DNA from: Saturnia japonica
Taxonomy: Eukaryota; Arthropoda; Insecta; Lepidoptera; Saturniidae
Direction: 5' to 3'
DNA: 64,000 nucleotides
NCBI GenBank assembly: GCA_033032175.1
Contig: CM065322.1
Span: 15,686,001-15,750,000, forward strand
A model generated the notes under the pieces. That model did not search any database and was not told the origin of the DNA. It saw only the letters and a program-made list of their open reading frames with translations. This document shows positions 12,536 to 23,540 of this stretch, in pieces (within the stretch, counting starts at the first letter, position 1; each line of letters begins with the position of its first letter). Position numbers and translations under genes: made by a program.

Positions 12536-12670
12536 ATGGGATGTACGGGATGTATGGGATGGATGTACGGGGCGAAAGAGAGGCTATGTTTTCTTTCACC
12601 GAAAGCTGATGCCCATTGCAGAAATTCGAACCCACTACAATCGATATGGCGTCCGTACACTATCATCGCA
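12536..12670 (-). repeat. SINE-like fragment, family B
   Basis: The minus strand carries GTGGGTTCGAATTTCTGCAA followed by GCTTTCGGTGAAAGAAAAC, matching the block order at 6256-6450. A small GGGATG-rich stretch lies beside it at 12536-12570. Confidence 0.5.
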
Positions 12671-13304
12671 TCATTAATATGTTTAATTTTTACTATAATT
12701 TTAATTAAAAAAACTTTCACACAAAAACGATAATTGTTACGAAACTAAATAGTAGTACGAAACGAAGTACTTCTTTTGACGAATAGAGCGAATTTATTAT
12801 TCTATGTTAATATTTTTTGTAATTGTATAAAAATAAGTCACTAAAATTAATAAATTAGTATCATTGAGCGATAAAAAATTTTGTTATTAGTTTTCGTTTT
12901 GTTATGCCAAAGAAGTATAACATTTTACATGCGTACCAACATAAGTTCACACAATCTTTTCTTAATAATATTATGTTCGAAGTCGAATCCTCAAGAATTT
13001 TCAATAAATAAACCCTAAACATAATTTCTAGATACACGCCAACCTTTTTAGAATCATCCTAACTTACACTAATTATGGTCAATTTAGAAATCATTAAATT
13101 AACGCATTTAGCGTTGCGTCACATTCTAACAACATATCAATAGCGTACCTACAACCGTTCAACCAACTCACTCAGCCGATGGTAGGGTCAAAATAATCTT
13201 GGAATACATAAGATTGCGTTGGGTTTGCCTAATGCAATTGTAAAAAGCTTAGCTACTTAGTATATGACAGATGGGAGATGAAGCTTTGCCTGAAACTTTA
13301 TTAA
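12671..13304. other. AT-rich sequence, no feature recognised
   Basis: No gene or repeat boundary is supported. Confidence 0.4.
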
Positions 13305-13511
13305 CTAGCAGTAGGTAATTATTTTCCTCACCCAATATTATTTATAATCCTATTATTGAGAATTGATATAACCTATCAATTCAGGAATGGCATCTAACTT
13401 TCCGTGTGCAAAAATTCATAAAGGCAGACATTTTTTTTTTGACTAGTAGTTTGAGATATTAGCGTGTTTCAACAAACAAAAAACTTTTCCGTTTTATTAT
13501 ATTAGTATAGA
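13305..13511 (-). mobile_element. Short non-autonomous Helitron-like element
   Basis: On the minus strand it begins TCTATACTAATATAATAA at 13511 and ends CTAG at 13305. The flanking bases are the A and T expected of a Helitron target. It is only 207 bp and has no coding capacity. Internal blocks (ACCTATCAATTCAGGAATGG) resemble the element at 14381-14690. Confidence 0.6.
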
Positions 13512-14105
13512 TGTCTAACAGGAAATTTCGAAAAATATACAGACAGAACAACAGATAAATTTTAAGAAGCCTCATTACGCAGAGGTAGAGTAATGTAATC
13601 ATTATGAAGGATGTTTCAAGGACGCAAAAGCCCAGCAGACCTCTCCGGTACATTGCATTTTATTTTATTAGCCACTCAAGATGGTATACCGCAAATAACA
13701 GAACTGAAGTTTCCTTACGTATAACGCACCAAACACTATTCATAATAATAGAATCTATATTGACCCTCCGAGACGCATTAATATACCTCTGTATTATTTT
13801 GAATTTGTATGTATGTGTATTGTACAAGAGAGAATTCATCAATTTTAGATGGAAAGTGTAGCGGGTGAATAATCCATTCGGTCCGGGAGATGCGAGTCGG
13901 AATCAGTCCGATGTCCGGTAAATTATTTAATATTCCGCGGTCCGGTGCGATATTAATCCGTACACTCGCGGCACGAACTTCGGTCCCACGTTACGCGTAC
14001 TCTCATTAATTATGCTGCGTATTTATTATTTTTCTGTCGTACTTAGATTTCATATTGTAAATTTTCCTTACTCATAATAAAGGATTCATATAAATTTATT
14101 TATTA
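13512..14105. other. Unassigned stretch with a GC-richer island
   Basis: About 13860-13990 is rich in CCGG/CGG words (GGTCCGGGAGATGCGAG, GTCCGGTGCGA), unlike the AT-rich flanks. I could not assign it to a gene or element. Confidence 0.35.
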
Positions 14106-14380
14106 CTAACTGTGCCCCATGGTTTCATCCGTGTTAATTTTATACGACAAACATCGCCAACGCACCCGTGTAGGCAATTTTTTATACTTTGTGTATAACT
14201 ATCGTGATTTTTATGAGGAATAAATTAATTTTTACAAACTATAATGTCTATATTACTCGCTGATACTGCAGCTTTATATTGGTGAAAGACTTTTTTAAAA
14301 TCGGTCCAGTAGTTTTTGAGTTTATGGATTATAAACAAAACAAAAAATCAAATCTTTCCTCTTGATGATATTGGTATAGA
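14106..14380 (-). mobile_element. Non-autonomous Helitron-like element (first of an abutting pair)
   Basis: The minus strand starts TCTATACCAATATCATC at 14380 and ends at 14106 in a degraded hairpin and TTAG. The AAACCATGGGGCACAG end parallels the CCGCGGGCACAG end of family A. AAATCGGTCCAGTAGTTTTT is shared with other copies of this broad group. Confidence 0.6.
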
Positions 14381-14690
14381 CTAGCGATACTAAGTACGCA
14401 ATAATTATTTTCATCTAGTAATTTTATTATTGACGATTTATATAGCCTATTAATTGAGGAATAGCATATACTTCCCATGTACAAAATATCATCAAAATAA
14501 GTTGTGTTTTTTTACAGTATACGATTCCCGTTTAGAAAATTTCTAGTCTAAACGTTTTTGAGTTGAATCCGGCCATGTAAAGAGACATACATTATTTTTT
14601 AAATGTCATATTCCTGATTAATGTTCTTTATAAAAGATAAATATCAGGACATTTGGAAAAAAACAATTACTATAGATTTGTTAATATAGA
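14381..14690 (-). mobile_element. Non-autonomous Helitron-like element (second of an abutting pair)
   Basis: CTAG at 14381-14384 directly follows the last base of the preceding element. The other end reads TCTATATTAACAAATC on the minus strand at 14690, followed by the expected host base. Internal sequence resembles 13305-13511 and 36776-37030. Confidence 0.55.
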
Positions 14691-15020
14691 TAATAGATGT
14701 CATAAGTAAAATGATATTTCAACAGCGCTATTAGAAAAAACAGTTAACATGTAGACGTGTATCAGGTATAGAGTAGAAATACATAATTATTTATTAATTA
14801 AATATATCACTCAAAAGTAAATTTCCCTACCTCAAAAGGTATTTTTTTATTTGAATGAATAATAAAAAAATTTAATCACACGACTTGAACTCTAAACAAA
14901 ATACAGTAACTTCAATAATACTGATAGAAATATTTTTTTGTTTACAAGTTTCATTAAAAAAATGTAATTACGTGGCATTAAACTACAATTATTCAATCTA
15001 ATACCCATTTCTACCTTCCA

Positions 15021-15280
15021 CAACAGAACCTCACACGTTTGGCTTCGGAGTCACAGTTTTACGGTAACCTCCATTTCGACTCGAAGTAAAAAATTCTCTA
15101 TGACTTATCTTTATCGTACCGTGAAGCTGTGGAACCTTCTCCTGGCTAGTGTTTTCCCTCATTCTTACGACATCGGGTCGAGATATTTATGCAGGCCGAC
15201 CGCCGATGGACGTAGACCTCTCGGTGGTCTTCATTGTTTTTAGACTGCGCTGTTACCATTAGGCACAATGCCTAACAATT
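15021..15280 (+). mobile_element. Jockey-type LINE ORF2 C-terminus and 3' UTR remnant
   Basis: A frame at about 15085-15175 reads KKFSMTYLYRTVKLWNLL and then SVFPHSYDIGS, the tryptophan-containing C-terminal signature of Jockey-like ORF2. The following GGACGTAGACCTCTCGGTGG and ATTAGGCACAATGCCTAAC belong to a 3' UTR whose first block also appears near 23480-23510. No RT catalytic domain remains. Confidence 0.6.
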
Positions 15281-15824
15281 AGGTTGGTGTGATCAGATAA
15301 AAGTCATACATGAAAAACGAAACACAAAAATAAGTTTTGCTTATTTTATTAAATTATACTCTTTTCAAGATAATTTCCTTACTGACACCACTACGCTAAC
15401 AAAATAATTATTTACATAGCGTATTATAATCAACATCGCGTACCTAACTTGTTAAAAGTTCGTCTGTGGTTCACAGAAATTGTGCTTTAACATACGCAAA
15501 ACAAAAATGAAACTATTTTAGGAGTGATAAATTCAAACCCTTGCAAGACATTTACTTTACATTAATTAACACCGTGACTCCATTACGTACGTTTTTCTTA
15601 ATTACCCCTTAATTAAAGTAAACGGAGACTTCACAAATAGAAAAAAATGTAGACATTATAGATGTCAAATAAGAATTCTTGTCAGTATTCGTATATTTGC
15701 TTTTTAATATAGATCTTAGTAACATAACATGCTAATTTAAAAGAAATTTGTTCCATGGTTTTACCCGTGTTAAATTTATTTATTTTAAATTAGGACGGCC
15801 AGTGGCCAATACATGGAGTTTTAA
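15281..15824. other. AT-rich sequence, no feature recognised
   Basis: No gene or repeat boundary is supported here. Confidence 0.4.
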
Positions 15825-16502
15825 TCTATATTAATATATATTATAAAGCTGAAGAGTTTGTTTGTTTGATTGAAGGCGCTAATCTTAGGATCTTACGGGT
15901 TCAAATGGAAAAAATGCTCCAGTGTTAGATAGCCCATTTATCGAGGAAAGCTATAAGCCTAAATAATATCACGCTACGACCAATAGGAGCAGATCATCAA
16001 TGAAAAATGTTGTAAAAACGGGGAAAATTTATTCCTTTTGAGAGCTCCCACCGCATGCGCTTCGTGAGTGGTTAAAGTTGCGTAACAATCTTGTGTGAAG
16101 AAATTGTTCTGTTAAAAAGTCCTAAATAAAGTCCGCGACAGCATATGGCTGTCTTTTTAAGGTTTACTCAATATAACCTTTTTTATGGTAATCAAATTTG
16201 TTCTAAACAAATTAATTATTTGCGAATGTGTTTTTATATACATGGTATTAAACCTTGTCAAAATAAATACGTTATTCAGCACTAGTATTTAATTTTGAAG
16301 AAAATTGCCTTTTACAGTAATTAATTTAAATGAATGTCTTAGGAGATATCACGGTCTTAAAATAACTCCACAGTAAAATAATGATTTTTATTATACAAAA
16401 TAATGCGGGAGACGGGCGGTGCCTATAATACAAAGCCTACGACTCACTCTCTCTCTCTAACCCTTTCTCTCTCTCTCTTATATGTCGTAGCGGGTCAGCT
16501 AG
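15825..16502 (+). mobile_element. Complete-looking non-autonomous Helitron-like element
   Basis: The 5' end is TCTATATTAATATATATT immediately after a host A. The 3' end is CTAG at 16499-16502 immediately before a host T. Near the 3' end CTACGAC (about 16438) and GTCGTAG (about 16485) can pair around a CT-rich loop, giving the subterminal hairpin expected of Helitrons. The interior (GCTGAAGAGTTTGTTTG, CGCTACGACCAATAGGAGCAG, TTTTGAGAGCTCCCACCGCA) has no Rep/helicase coding capacity, so movement would depend on an enzyme supplied elsewhere. Confidence 0.75.
16444..16480. repeat. CT-rich microsatellite inside the Helitron-like element
   Basis: Two runs of CT dinucleotides separated by AACCCTTT lie in the loop of the 3' hairpin. 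Confidence 0.75.
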
Positions 16503-17390
16503 TATAATAAAGTTATAGTTTTAAGTGAATTGACCGTTGAAAGCTGCCACAGCAAGTGAAAATTACAAAACAATAGTTAACATAATTGTACTAACTGAGA
16601 CCATTACACCTATAAAAGTAATATTTGTACAATCATTGACAATGCAACAACCAATTGTAAAATCAATATTATAAATTAGAAAACAGCAAATAAAATGATA
16701 TGGAATAACAATAATAAGGCGATGAAAAGGGGGAAAAGAAGTATGTAAGAAAGCAATTCAGTTAGAAAGTAAAGCAGATAGGGCAGCTCAAAAGTCTTTT
16801 AGAGATTCTGTTTTTTATTATGAGGTTTCATAATTTGCTCTGGTCAAGGCAGGAGATGATGTAATGGGTGTTGAAGGCAGATTATCAACAAATACGAAAG
16901 TAGTAAGGTAACATAGTATATTATAAACTCGCATATTTCTCGGATACTATTAGTCGGCCAAATTCCAACATACTCCATTACGCTTTTGTAGGTTTAGAAG
17001 GGATTAGTCAGCGCGGAAAATTGGTTCATTTATTTTCTTATTACCGAAAGCTTATCGAGAAAATCGGTAACGCTTATAATCAGAAATAGAATGGAGCTTT
17101 GCTGAACAAAATAAATCAAAATAACAAAACTTTTTGTGTAGTCGGTACACGATAATGTTCGTGTACAAAGTGAATTCCTAGTCGCTATTATATAAAAAAA
17201 ATATTATTTATGTAAATCAGAAATAGGTTATAAAGTAATAATTGAAATGCATTCACTTGCTTACAGTAAAGCGTATCTTATTTTGCGAAATAGAATGTGG
17301 TAACAGAAAAAATATTTCTACCTTTTAAAGACGATACAGTCGGAATGCCTCTTCACGCCTCGTTTGAAGGACCCAATGTAATGTTAAACA
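16503..17390. other. AT-rich sequence, little recognised
   Basis: No gene is supported. TTTGAAGGACCCAAT near 17365 is a short block also present near 26465 and, reversed, near 46130. Confidence 0.4.
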
Positions 17391-17480
17391 TCTCTCTTTC
17401 TTTCTCCTTGCCTCTTCGTGAGTTCGAATACATGCAATGAGCCTGAGTTTTCGGTGAAAGAAAATATCGTGTTGAGTTCA
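17391..17480 (+). repeat. SINE-like fragment, family B
   Basis: GTGAGTTCGAATACATGCAA is followed by GTTTTCGGTGAAAGAAAATA, the block order of the other family-B pieces but on the plus strand. Confidence 0.5.
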
Positions 17481-17589
17481 GGGACCGCCCTGGTTCATTC
17501 GCCGCCCTAGTACAAAAGACAGCGTTAAATGCTGTAATGAAATGAAATACGCCCATATAGTGTACCTACTCCGTCATATATAATTTTTT

Positions 17590-17995
17590 TTTTTACTATG
17601 GATAGACTTGCCTTTTACCACTATCTCGCCTGATCGTAAGTGATGATGTGGGCTATGATGGAGCACGGTTGCCTAAAAGGTACCTATTCACTCGAGACTT
17701 GAAGATAGTAGGTTATAATTATCGGGAAAAATCGCCTGATAAATGTACTAGCAAAACGCTTCGTCCGATGGTGGAAAGATGACGGGGGAATTTAGTTGTC
17801 CTTATAACATCAGCTATCTGCCAGGGAAAGTCTCGTAATAAACGGTCCAACCGTTCCACAGATTACCCTAAACAAATAGGCAGACAGGAAAAAAATTAAA
17901 ATTGGTTTTTCGTTATAGTTACCGTATATACATTCATATTCATTTAGTAAAAATTACAAAAGGACACTTCCATTTTATGAATTCTATAAATTCTA
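17590..17995 (-). repeat. Dispersed repeat piece followed by a partial family-A Helitron-like copy
   Basis: About 17600-17760 holds GATGATGTGGGCTATGATGG and TTGCCTAAAAGGTACCTATT, a common lepidopteran repeat block. From about 17800 to 17990 ACATCAGCTATCTGCC, CGGTCCAACCGTTCC and GGCAGACAGG match family A in order, with its 5' end near 17990 on the minus strand. The 3' hairpin half is missing. Confidence 0.5.
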
Positions 17996-18299
17996 GAATA
18001 TTTCCAAATATTTGTCAAAGACCATGCACCATTCCTTTATGTGTTTCGGCATGAATGAACTTGAAGTTATTGATTTTCCGGCGCACGCTCGAAACACTGG
18101 AATCGCATTTGAGCGCAGCCTGGGCTCAAACGAAACGGAAAGGAGGCTCCGGCGCGAGCGTCCACACACGAACTGCTTTATTGAAGCGGACACATACTAA
18201 GCCTATTAGTTTGTCCGTAAGTACAATGCACGGAGTAGTTACCTAGTAGCCGTGCATTATTACCGTTTTGTGCTCAATTTGTTCAAAATATATCCTTAT
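17996..18299. other. Unassigned stretch with a GC-richer island
   Basis: About 18060-18190 is GC-richer (GAGGCTCCGGCGCGAGCG) and open in two plus frames and one minus frame for about 60 codons. Nothing in the predicted peptides is recognisable, so I do not call a gene. Confidence 0.35.
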
Positions 18300-18490
18300 T
18301 TTTTTAAACCGACTTCAAAAAAAGACGAAAGTTACCTACTCAATTGAAATGGTTTTTTTTATGGATGTTCAGATATATCTTCTTGGTTTGTCGGATAGGG
18401 GTTACCTCAAGGGAGTTGCTATTTTAATTAAATTGAAATTGGACATTCAACTTCGAAGATATACGAGGAAACTCTTTAAAATTATCTCTG
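18300..18490 (+). repeat. ACCGACTTC-type dispersed repeat
   Basis: AAACCGACTTCAAAAAAAGA, then ATGGATGTTCAGATATATC, GGTTACCTCAAGGG and GAAGATATACGAGG follow the family order. Confidence 0.6.
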
Positions 18491-18539
18491 GTGTCCTTTT
18501 TTGTCAAAAATTGTCTTGTATATATAACTTCTATTTACC

Positions 18540-18851
18540 AGGTTATCGGTCCACCTTACGCTGCATCTTCCGATAGTAAACCGCCAGTTGAGAACCCTTC
18601 GGCCTCATTGGCCATCCCTTCTACGAAGCATTGTCAACTACTCTTAAGTCTAACACTTCTTAGAGCTATGACAGTTGCTTTGGTCTTATCCGGATTTCCT
18701 CATTGCTGATTTGATCACGAAAATAAATTCCGAGCGTAGCCTGTTTCATTGCGCTTTGAGTGACCTTGAGCTGTCTTAAAGTGGCAATAGTTAGAGACCA
18801 TAGGTCATGATTGGCAACACACATTGGGCTAAAACTTTCGACTTGAGACAC
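18540..18851 (-). mobile_element. RTE-type LINE ORF2 C-terminal remnant, minus strand
   Basis: The minus strand encodes LKVTQSAMKQATLGIYFRDQ then ISNEEIRIRPKQ. This matches the pattern I know from RTE-clade ORF2 after the RT domain (roughly LKVxQRAMERAMLG-xxLRDxIxNEEIR). Beyond a stop, broken frames down to 18540 keep traces of the later GRR...RWTD segment. This copy lacks the RT core and is inactive. Its downstream end points away from the plus-strand RTE piece next to it. Confidence 0.6.
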
Positions 18852-18884
18852 TGCGGTACTTTGGACGAGAAGTTTTTATGTAGT

Positions 18885-19007
18885 ATTCCGAATGCTGCTG
18901 CAAGGTGGACCGACAACCTGCAAAAATTTCGGAAACCCTCTGGATGAATGCTCATTGTGGAAATATTTTGGGAGCTCTATGTCCACCCATCGACGTCTTT
19001 CGGCTGA
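18885..19007 (+). mobile_element. RTE-type LINE ORF2 extreme C-terminus, plus strand
   Basis: A broken plus-strand frame reads AARWTDNLQKFRK and ends ELYVHPSTSFG followed by TGA at 19005-19007. RTE proteins of this type commonly end in a similar GEAYVQQWTSFG. It lies 33 bp from the minus-strand RTE piece and in opposite orientation, so the locus was rearranged or received two insertions. A Helitron-like element begins 9 bp after the stop. Confidence 0.55.
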
Positions 19008-19015
19008 GATTGTAA

Positions 19016-19372
19016 CCTATATTATAATACGTGAAGCAAAAGCTTTCGGTACCATTTTAAGCGTATTGGGTGCACGGAAGACTGAGATTTGGAATGGTTA
19101 AAGTTTATATGGAGAAGGAGTGCAGAAAGCTAAAACTTATCTATAATATTTGCTACTAATATATTCAATTTAATAAATTAATACTACGAATTCTAACCCA
19201 ACAAGTGCCATTGAACTTAGACCCCCAAAATATTTACATTATCACTCATTGAAAAGTGACAACAAGTGTTGTAGATAATACTCATTGTTTATGAATATTG
19301 TAAATGTCAAACAGAAAATAGTGTGTGATCAAAAAGTCGCTGGTCGAATTTCCATATTAGGGCGATCGCTAG
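19016..19372 (+). mobile_element. Non-autonomous Helitron-like element, family B-type (GATCGCTAG end)
   Basis: The start resembles TCTATATATTAATACGTGAAGC (here CCTATATTATAATACGTG). The element ends GGGCGATCGCTAG before a host T. CTGGTCG and CGACC-type words before the 3' CTAG can form the subterminal hairpin, best seen in the copy at 28895-29253. Internal blocks (GCACGGAAGACTG, TTATATGGAGAAGGAG, CAAAATATT-ACATT) recur in all six copies in this window. Confidence 0.65.
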
Positions 19373-19744
19373 TGATTTTAAATGTCTGTAATGATTCTTA
19401 TAATTCGATAGTGAACAACGTTTGGGCAATAAAAAGCAAACGCAGTCTTACAGTATTACAATTACCTACATGATCATATCTCGGCGAGTGAATTTATCTC
19501 TAATATTTAAATTATCCTAAATTAATATAATATTTAAATGTAACAGATCCCCAGTGTCTAAGTTGGCTGTGTATAAAACTATGAATATTATAAAAGTTAA
19601 AGTACATATAAACATTTAAAATAAATTGCTTTTATTCAAATCTTTATCGTTAAAACATAACGAGGTTAATTTAAAACCAATCCGTAGTGTTTAAAATGTC
19701 TCTATATTATGTGTATTAACTTTGTTTTTGTAATATTTCTAATT
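19373..19744. other. AT-rich sequence, no feature recognised
   Basis: No supported gene or repeat. Confidence 0.4.
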
Positions 19745-19938
19745 TTACTACATACAAAATGAAACTGTGACTGACTCACTGATCTGATTTGGCATACAAT
19801 TAGTAATTTAGGCATGCTAAGGAATTCTTGAAAATTGAACCCCAAAATGGGTGTAGAGAGGGTTAAATTATATGGAGAAATCATATATGAACCATATTTT
19901 ATAAACTTGACGCGAGCGAAGCCGCGTACAAAAGTTAG
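19745..19938 (+). mobile_element. 3' end of a Helitron-like element, 5' part unresolved
   Basis: The end reads GCGAGCGAAGCCGCGTAC and then AAAAGTTAG before T, a lepidopteran Helitron-type terminus with TTAG in place of CTAG. GATTTGGCATACAATTAG upstream belongs to the same type of element. Confidence 0.45.
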
Positions 19939-20699
19939 TTAATAATATGTGGATATTGTCATTACGTAGTGGAAGGACTAACAACTATAAAAGTCTGCTT
20001 CGACGTGCGAAGCGTCACGTTTCGACTTAAGTACCTACACTAATGTAAAAGTTTACATACACTTACTTATGAGGCAGTTACCATGAAATTGGCATAAGAC
20101 TACAAAATACTCTTCTTCTCTTCGCCGCTTGATCGAAATTGTTCTTAGATTATCACAAAATTTACTGTAATAATTTTTACCATTAACAATATAGAAATCA
20201 TGTAAATCTATCGTCAAAAACAATTATAGGTTTATTCCGGTAGCTGCACTAAGCTTAGTGTGCTACCATCTTGGGCGAAATCGTCACTTAAGAACAGATG
20301 AGATTATGACATAATGATAAATCCTATGAAGTTAAAAAAACTTTGGAATTATCCTTTTGATGTGAAACGTCTAATACGGCGGGTCAGACTGGCTGTTGGC
20401 GGGGCGACACTTTGGTCCCAACGTTGGGGGTGTGGAGTCGATTGCTCTTTTTTTAATAGACAGGCTGGATCAGTTTAAAGATTCATTCTTCATTCATTCA
20501 TCATTTATTTTAGTTTGTCGTGTTTCGGGATCACCCGATATACATTGTACATGTGTATATACTTTTTAAATTCACTAAAATATATTACATCTGCCGGGTG
20601 TTCCGTGACGGCGAACTCTTTTTTTCAAATTAATATTTTTAATGAAAACGCATTTCTTTTGACGAATTGATTAAAATAATGTTTATTTAACGTAAAATT
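19939..20699. other. Unassigned stretch
   Basis: About 20235-20320 carries, in reverse, the GTGACGAT...CGCCCAAGATGG block seen at 11650 and 41180. About 20380-20440 is GC-richer but unassigned. Confidence 0.35.
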
Positions 20700-21190
20700 A
20701 TTTCTACACTATTAAAAACAAGCTAAAAAAGAAAACCAACATCAAATATTTAGAAGAGTTTCCTTGTGTGTCTTCGAAGTAGAAGATCCAATGCCAATGA
20801 AATTCAAACTGTTGCCCTATTCTGAGGTATCCCCTTTCCAACAAAAAAAAAAGAATCATCCAAATCGGTTCATAAAAAAAAATTGATTGTGTGGTTTTAC
20901 GAAACCACGGTAAAAGTAAAACTTTTTTTCATATTATAGACATTTAACTACAAATTCACAAATGAGTAATAGTCTATACACTACACGGTCAGTTGCTGCG
21001 AACTATAGGCGCCGCCATCCCTACTCCGCGGCCGAACGTCACGCGACATGCAACACACAGACCAAAAATTTTGAAGACGATCTAATAAAAGTTTCACTTT
21101 AAAAGTTATGGCTGAACATACACAAAAATATATACATCGAATTGAGTAACTTCTCGCCTTTTGTCGAAGTCGATTAAAAGTCAATAAAAT
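20700..21190 (-). repeat. ACCGACTTC-type dispersed repeat, expanded or interrupted copy
   Basis: The minus strand starts near 21180 with AATCGACTTCGACAAAAGGC, then TGTTCAGCCATAAC. The next expected block, ATTTGGATGATTCTT, lies near 20855 instead of immediately after. About 200 bp including CCGCGGCCGAACGTCACG-type sequence (about 20990-21060) and a TTTCGTAAAACC block separate them. An insertion inside the copy is likely, but I could not define its ends. Confidence 0.5.
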
Positions 21191-22244
21191 TAATGCACAT
21201 TAATAAACATTTGATGGCTAACGTCTCCATGTTAGTGGCACGCGGGATAAAATATTTGAAGTTATTTTTATGTCATTACGTCAAGGTGGTATAACTTTTT
21301 TCTAGTTATATTTTCGTTTCATATTATAAATACTGTTCACTCGTAGCTTTCGCATGTCATAACAACAAAGGTTCTGTTCAAATTATTCCAAATGTATGTA
21401 CAGGGTTTCCGCTTGACTCTACTCCGGATTTACATTCGAGTAAGTTTTCCTACAGCGTATATTTTCGGTTTGGCACTTCGTAGCATTTTTACTTGGAGCT
21501 GAGGGCCGACACATAAAAACACGGCGCGTAATCGCATCGAGCCAAACTGCGAATTAGCTCAACGCTTTGGAATAATTTATAAATCAGATTACTGTGATTT
21601 ACGTCATAATTCATAATTAAAAGTGCAAAAAAACTATTTACGATCCATATTAGTAGTGGAAATATTTCAGAATATACAACAAAGTACGTTCAGTGCCATT
21701 CACGATCCTTGAATGAATGATTATACTTATCAAATTCTTTAATCATTTGCCTATCACATGGTGCAAAAGCGTGCAAGTTGAATGCAGTCGAGCCTGAGGT
21801 GAAGAGCGGGAACATCTTCCCGCGTCGTCCGCACGCTTCGCCTTAGGTGCCCTTACTGTAGTGATGTCTTTGACAATTATCGTACGATTACACGTGTTTT
21901 AACACAAGTTGTGGCCTTTTTTTCATTTTTGTTTTTAATAATGACTGATTAGAGTCCATTACCTTCTGTTACAAAAAAACAATTCTTGGGAAATTGTGTA
22001 GAATGAATCTGATGACGATTCAATAGCGAATATTTATTTTAATTCCTTAACTCTGCATTCAACTGGCGCGCTTCCTATACCTTTAATGTACATGTAGGTG
22101 TATAATGTACCTATATCCCCGATGTTGTTATCATCAGTTCTTTTTTTTAATTACTTCCAACAACGGAAACTTCAAAGACGTAAGTCAACATGGTAAGGTG
22201 TCAAAAACTATTGTTGTCCGACGGATATGTATAAGGATCGATCG
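21191..22244. other. Unassigned stretch with GC-richer patches
   Basis: No gene is supported. About 21770-21860 (GAAGAGCGGGAACATCTTCC and neighbouring sequence) is GC-richer without a recognisable origin. Confidence 0.35.
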
Positions 22245-22279
22245 TATATAAATCGGACTCGGAAAATACACATCAGCAC
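22245..22279 (+). promoter_or_regulatory. Candidate insect core promoter (TATA box plus initiator)
   Basis: TATATAAAT starts at 22245, and an initiator-like ACATCAGCACC places the A of TCAG at 22275, 30 bases downstream. This is the spacing of arthropod TATA/Inr promoters. Two ATGs follow within 110 bp but open only very short frames. In AT-rich DNA a TATA-like word is common by chance, so this rests on the spacing alone. Confidence 0.2.
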
Positions 22280-22813
22280 CGACAGACATACTGCATGTAC
22301 TCGGAAACGTATCCTTTAGCACGTGCCACACGAAGTGATATATTCTGCGTTCTGTGACAGCCCAGGCGTGTTATAATGGCTTGTTTCCATCCAACATTCC
22401 GTATACAATTCACGACCTTTAATTATTAGTATTTAGGGCTTCATTTTGATCGTAAAATAATTAATTTAATATTCAACTAACGGCTTTCCGCTAAATAAAC
22501 AATATAAGCATGAAATTACTCCGCGAGTCGACTGACGTATGCTAAAAGACAAAAAAATTAGTCATTTATTATTTTTCCTTTCGGAACTAACTTCAGCATT
22601 GTTGTTGTCAGTTAAGTGGTACATATCGTTGGCTTTAGTTAGTGTTTCGAAATTAAAAAATCCTTTTTTTTATTTAGGCCCTAAGAAGACACTTATGGAT
22701 GTCAAAACATTATTACCGGTTTGGAAAATATCCCAGTAGTCGAGAAGAACCGACAATAAATGCGACTGGTTTCTTTTTTCAACTTTACTAATAGTATTTA
22801 CAGTTAATATTCA
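22280..22813. other. Unassigned sequence downstream of the candidate promoter
   Basis: Short frames only. ATGGCTTGTTTCC near 22376 gives 17 codons. No splice donor matching the consensus was seen close by. Confidence 0.35.
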
Positions 22814-23167
22814 TCTATATATTAATATGTGAAGCAAAAACTTTCGGTAACTGTTTAAGCGTATTGCGTACACGGAAGACAGATTTGGCATTGTTAAAGT
22901 TTATATGGAGGAGTGCAGAAAGCTAAAATGTATCTATAATATTTGTTACGAATATATTAAATTAAATAAATTAATAATGCGAATCCTAACCCGAAAGTGC
23001 CATTGAACTTAGACCCCCCAAAATATTGACATTGTCACTCAACGAAAAGTGACAGCAAGTGATGTAGATAAATACTCATTGTTTATGATTACTGTAAATG
23101 TCAAACATAATATAGTCTCTATGATAAAAATTGGCTTGTCGAATTTCGACCTTAGGGCGATCGCTAG
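22814..23167 (+). mobile_element. Non-autonomous Helitron-like element (GATCGCTAG family)
   Basis: Sharp termini: host A, TCTATATATTAATATGTG at the start, and GGGCGATCGCTAG before host T at the end. This is one of the cleanest copies of the family and has no coding capacity. Confidence 0.7.
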
Positions 23168-23194
23168 TATTAATAATTTAGTAAATGCAAAGAG

Positions 23195-23540
23195 ACAAAG
23201 TCACTTCCAGACATCACTGTCATTCATATAATGAGCAAATCTATAATAAGGGTGTAAGGGGTGTTGAATTACATAGTCAGCACTGAGACGCCCAATCCAA
23301 CCTCACCTGCACGTGGTGCACCCTGCTGAGCAATGAACGAGGAAATACCGATAACGGGGTGGTAGGAATGTATAGCCCGACTGGGTCGTGACCATCATGC
23401 CTGTGATGAAAAGTCCATCATAGTGACTCACTTTGCATATCCAGTTAAATTAATGCAGGCTGGCATGACAGCGGTGACCGTCAATGGATTAGGATCTCTC
23501 GGTGGTCGCTCTTGTGTCTTTGTAAGTGCTTTGAGCGTGT
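23195..23540. mobile_element. Two short LINE-derived fragments
   Basis: On the minus strand, 23195-23250 carries the block around AATGACAGTGATGTCTGGAA, which follows the HVKQ-type LINE C-terminus at 46740 and 59270. About 23470-23510 on the plus strand (GATTAGGATCTCTCGGTGG) matches the 3' UTR block at 15210-15235. No frame survives in either. Confidence 0.4.
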
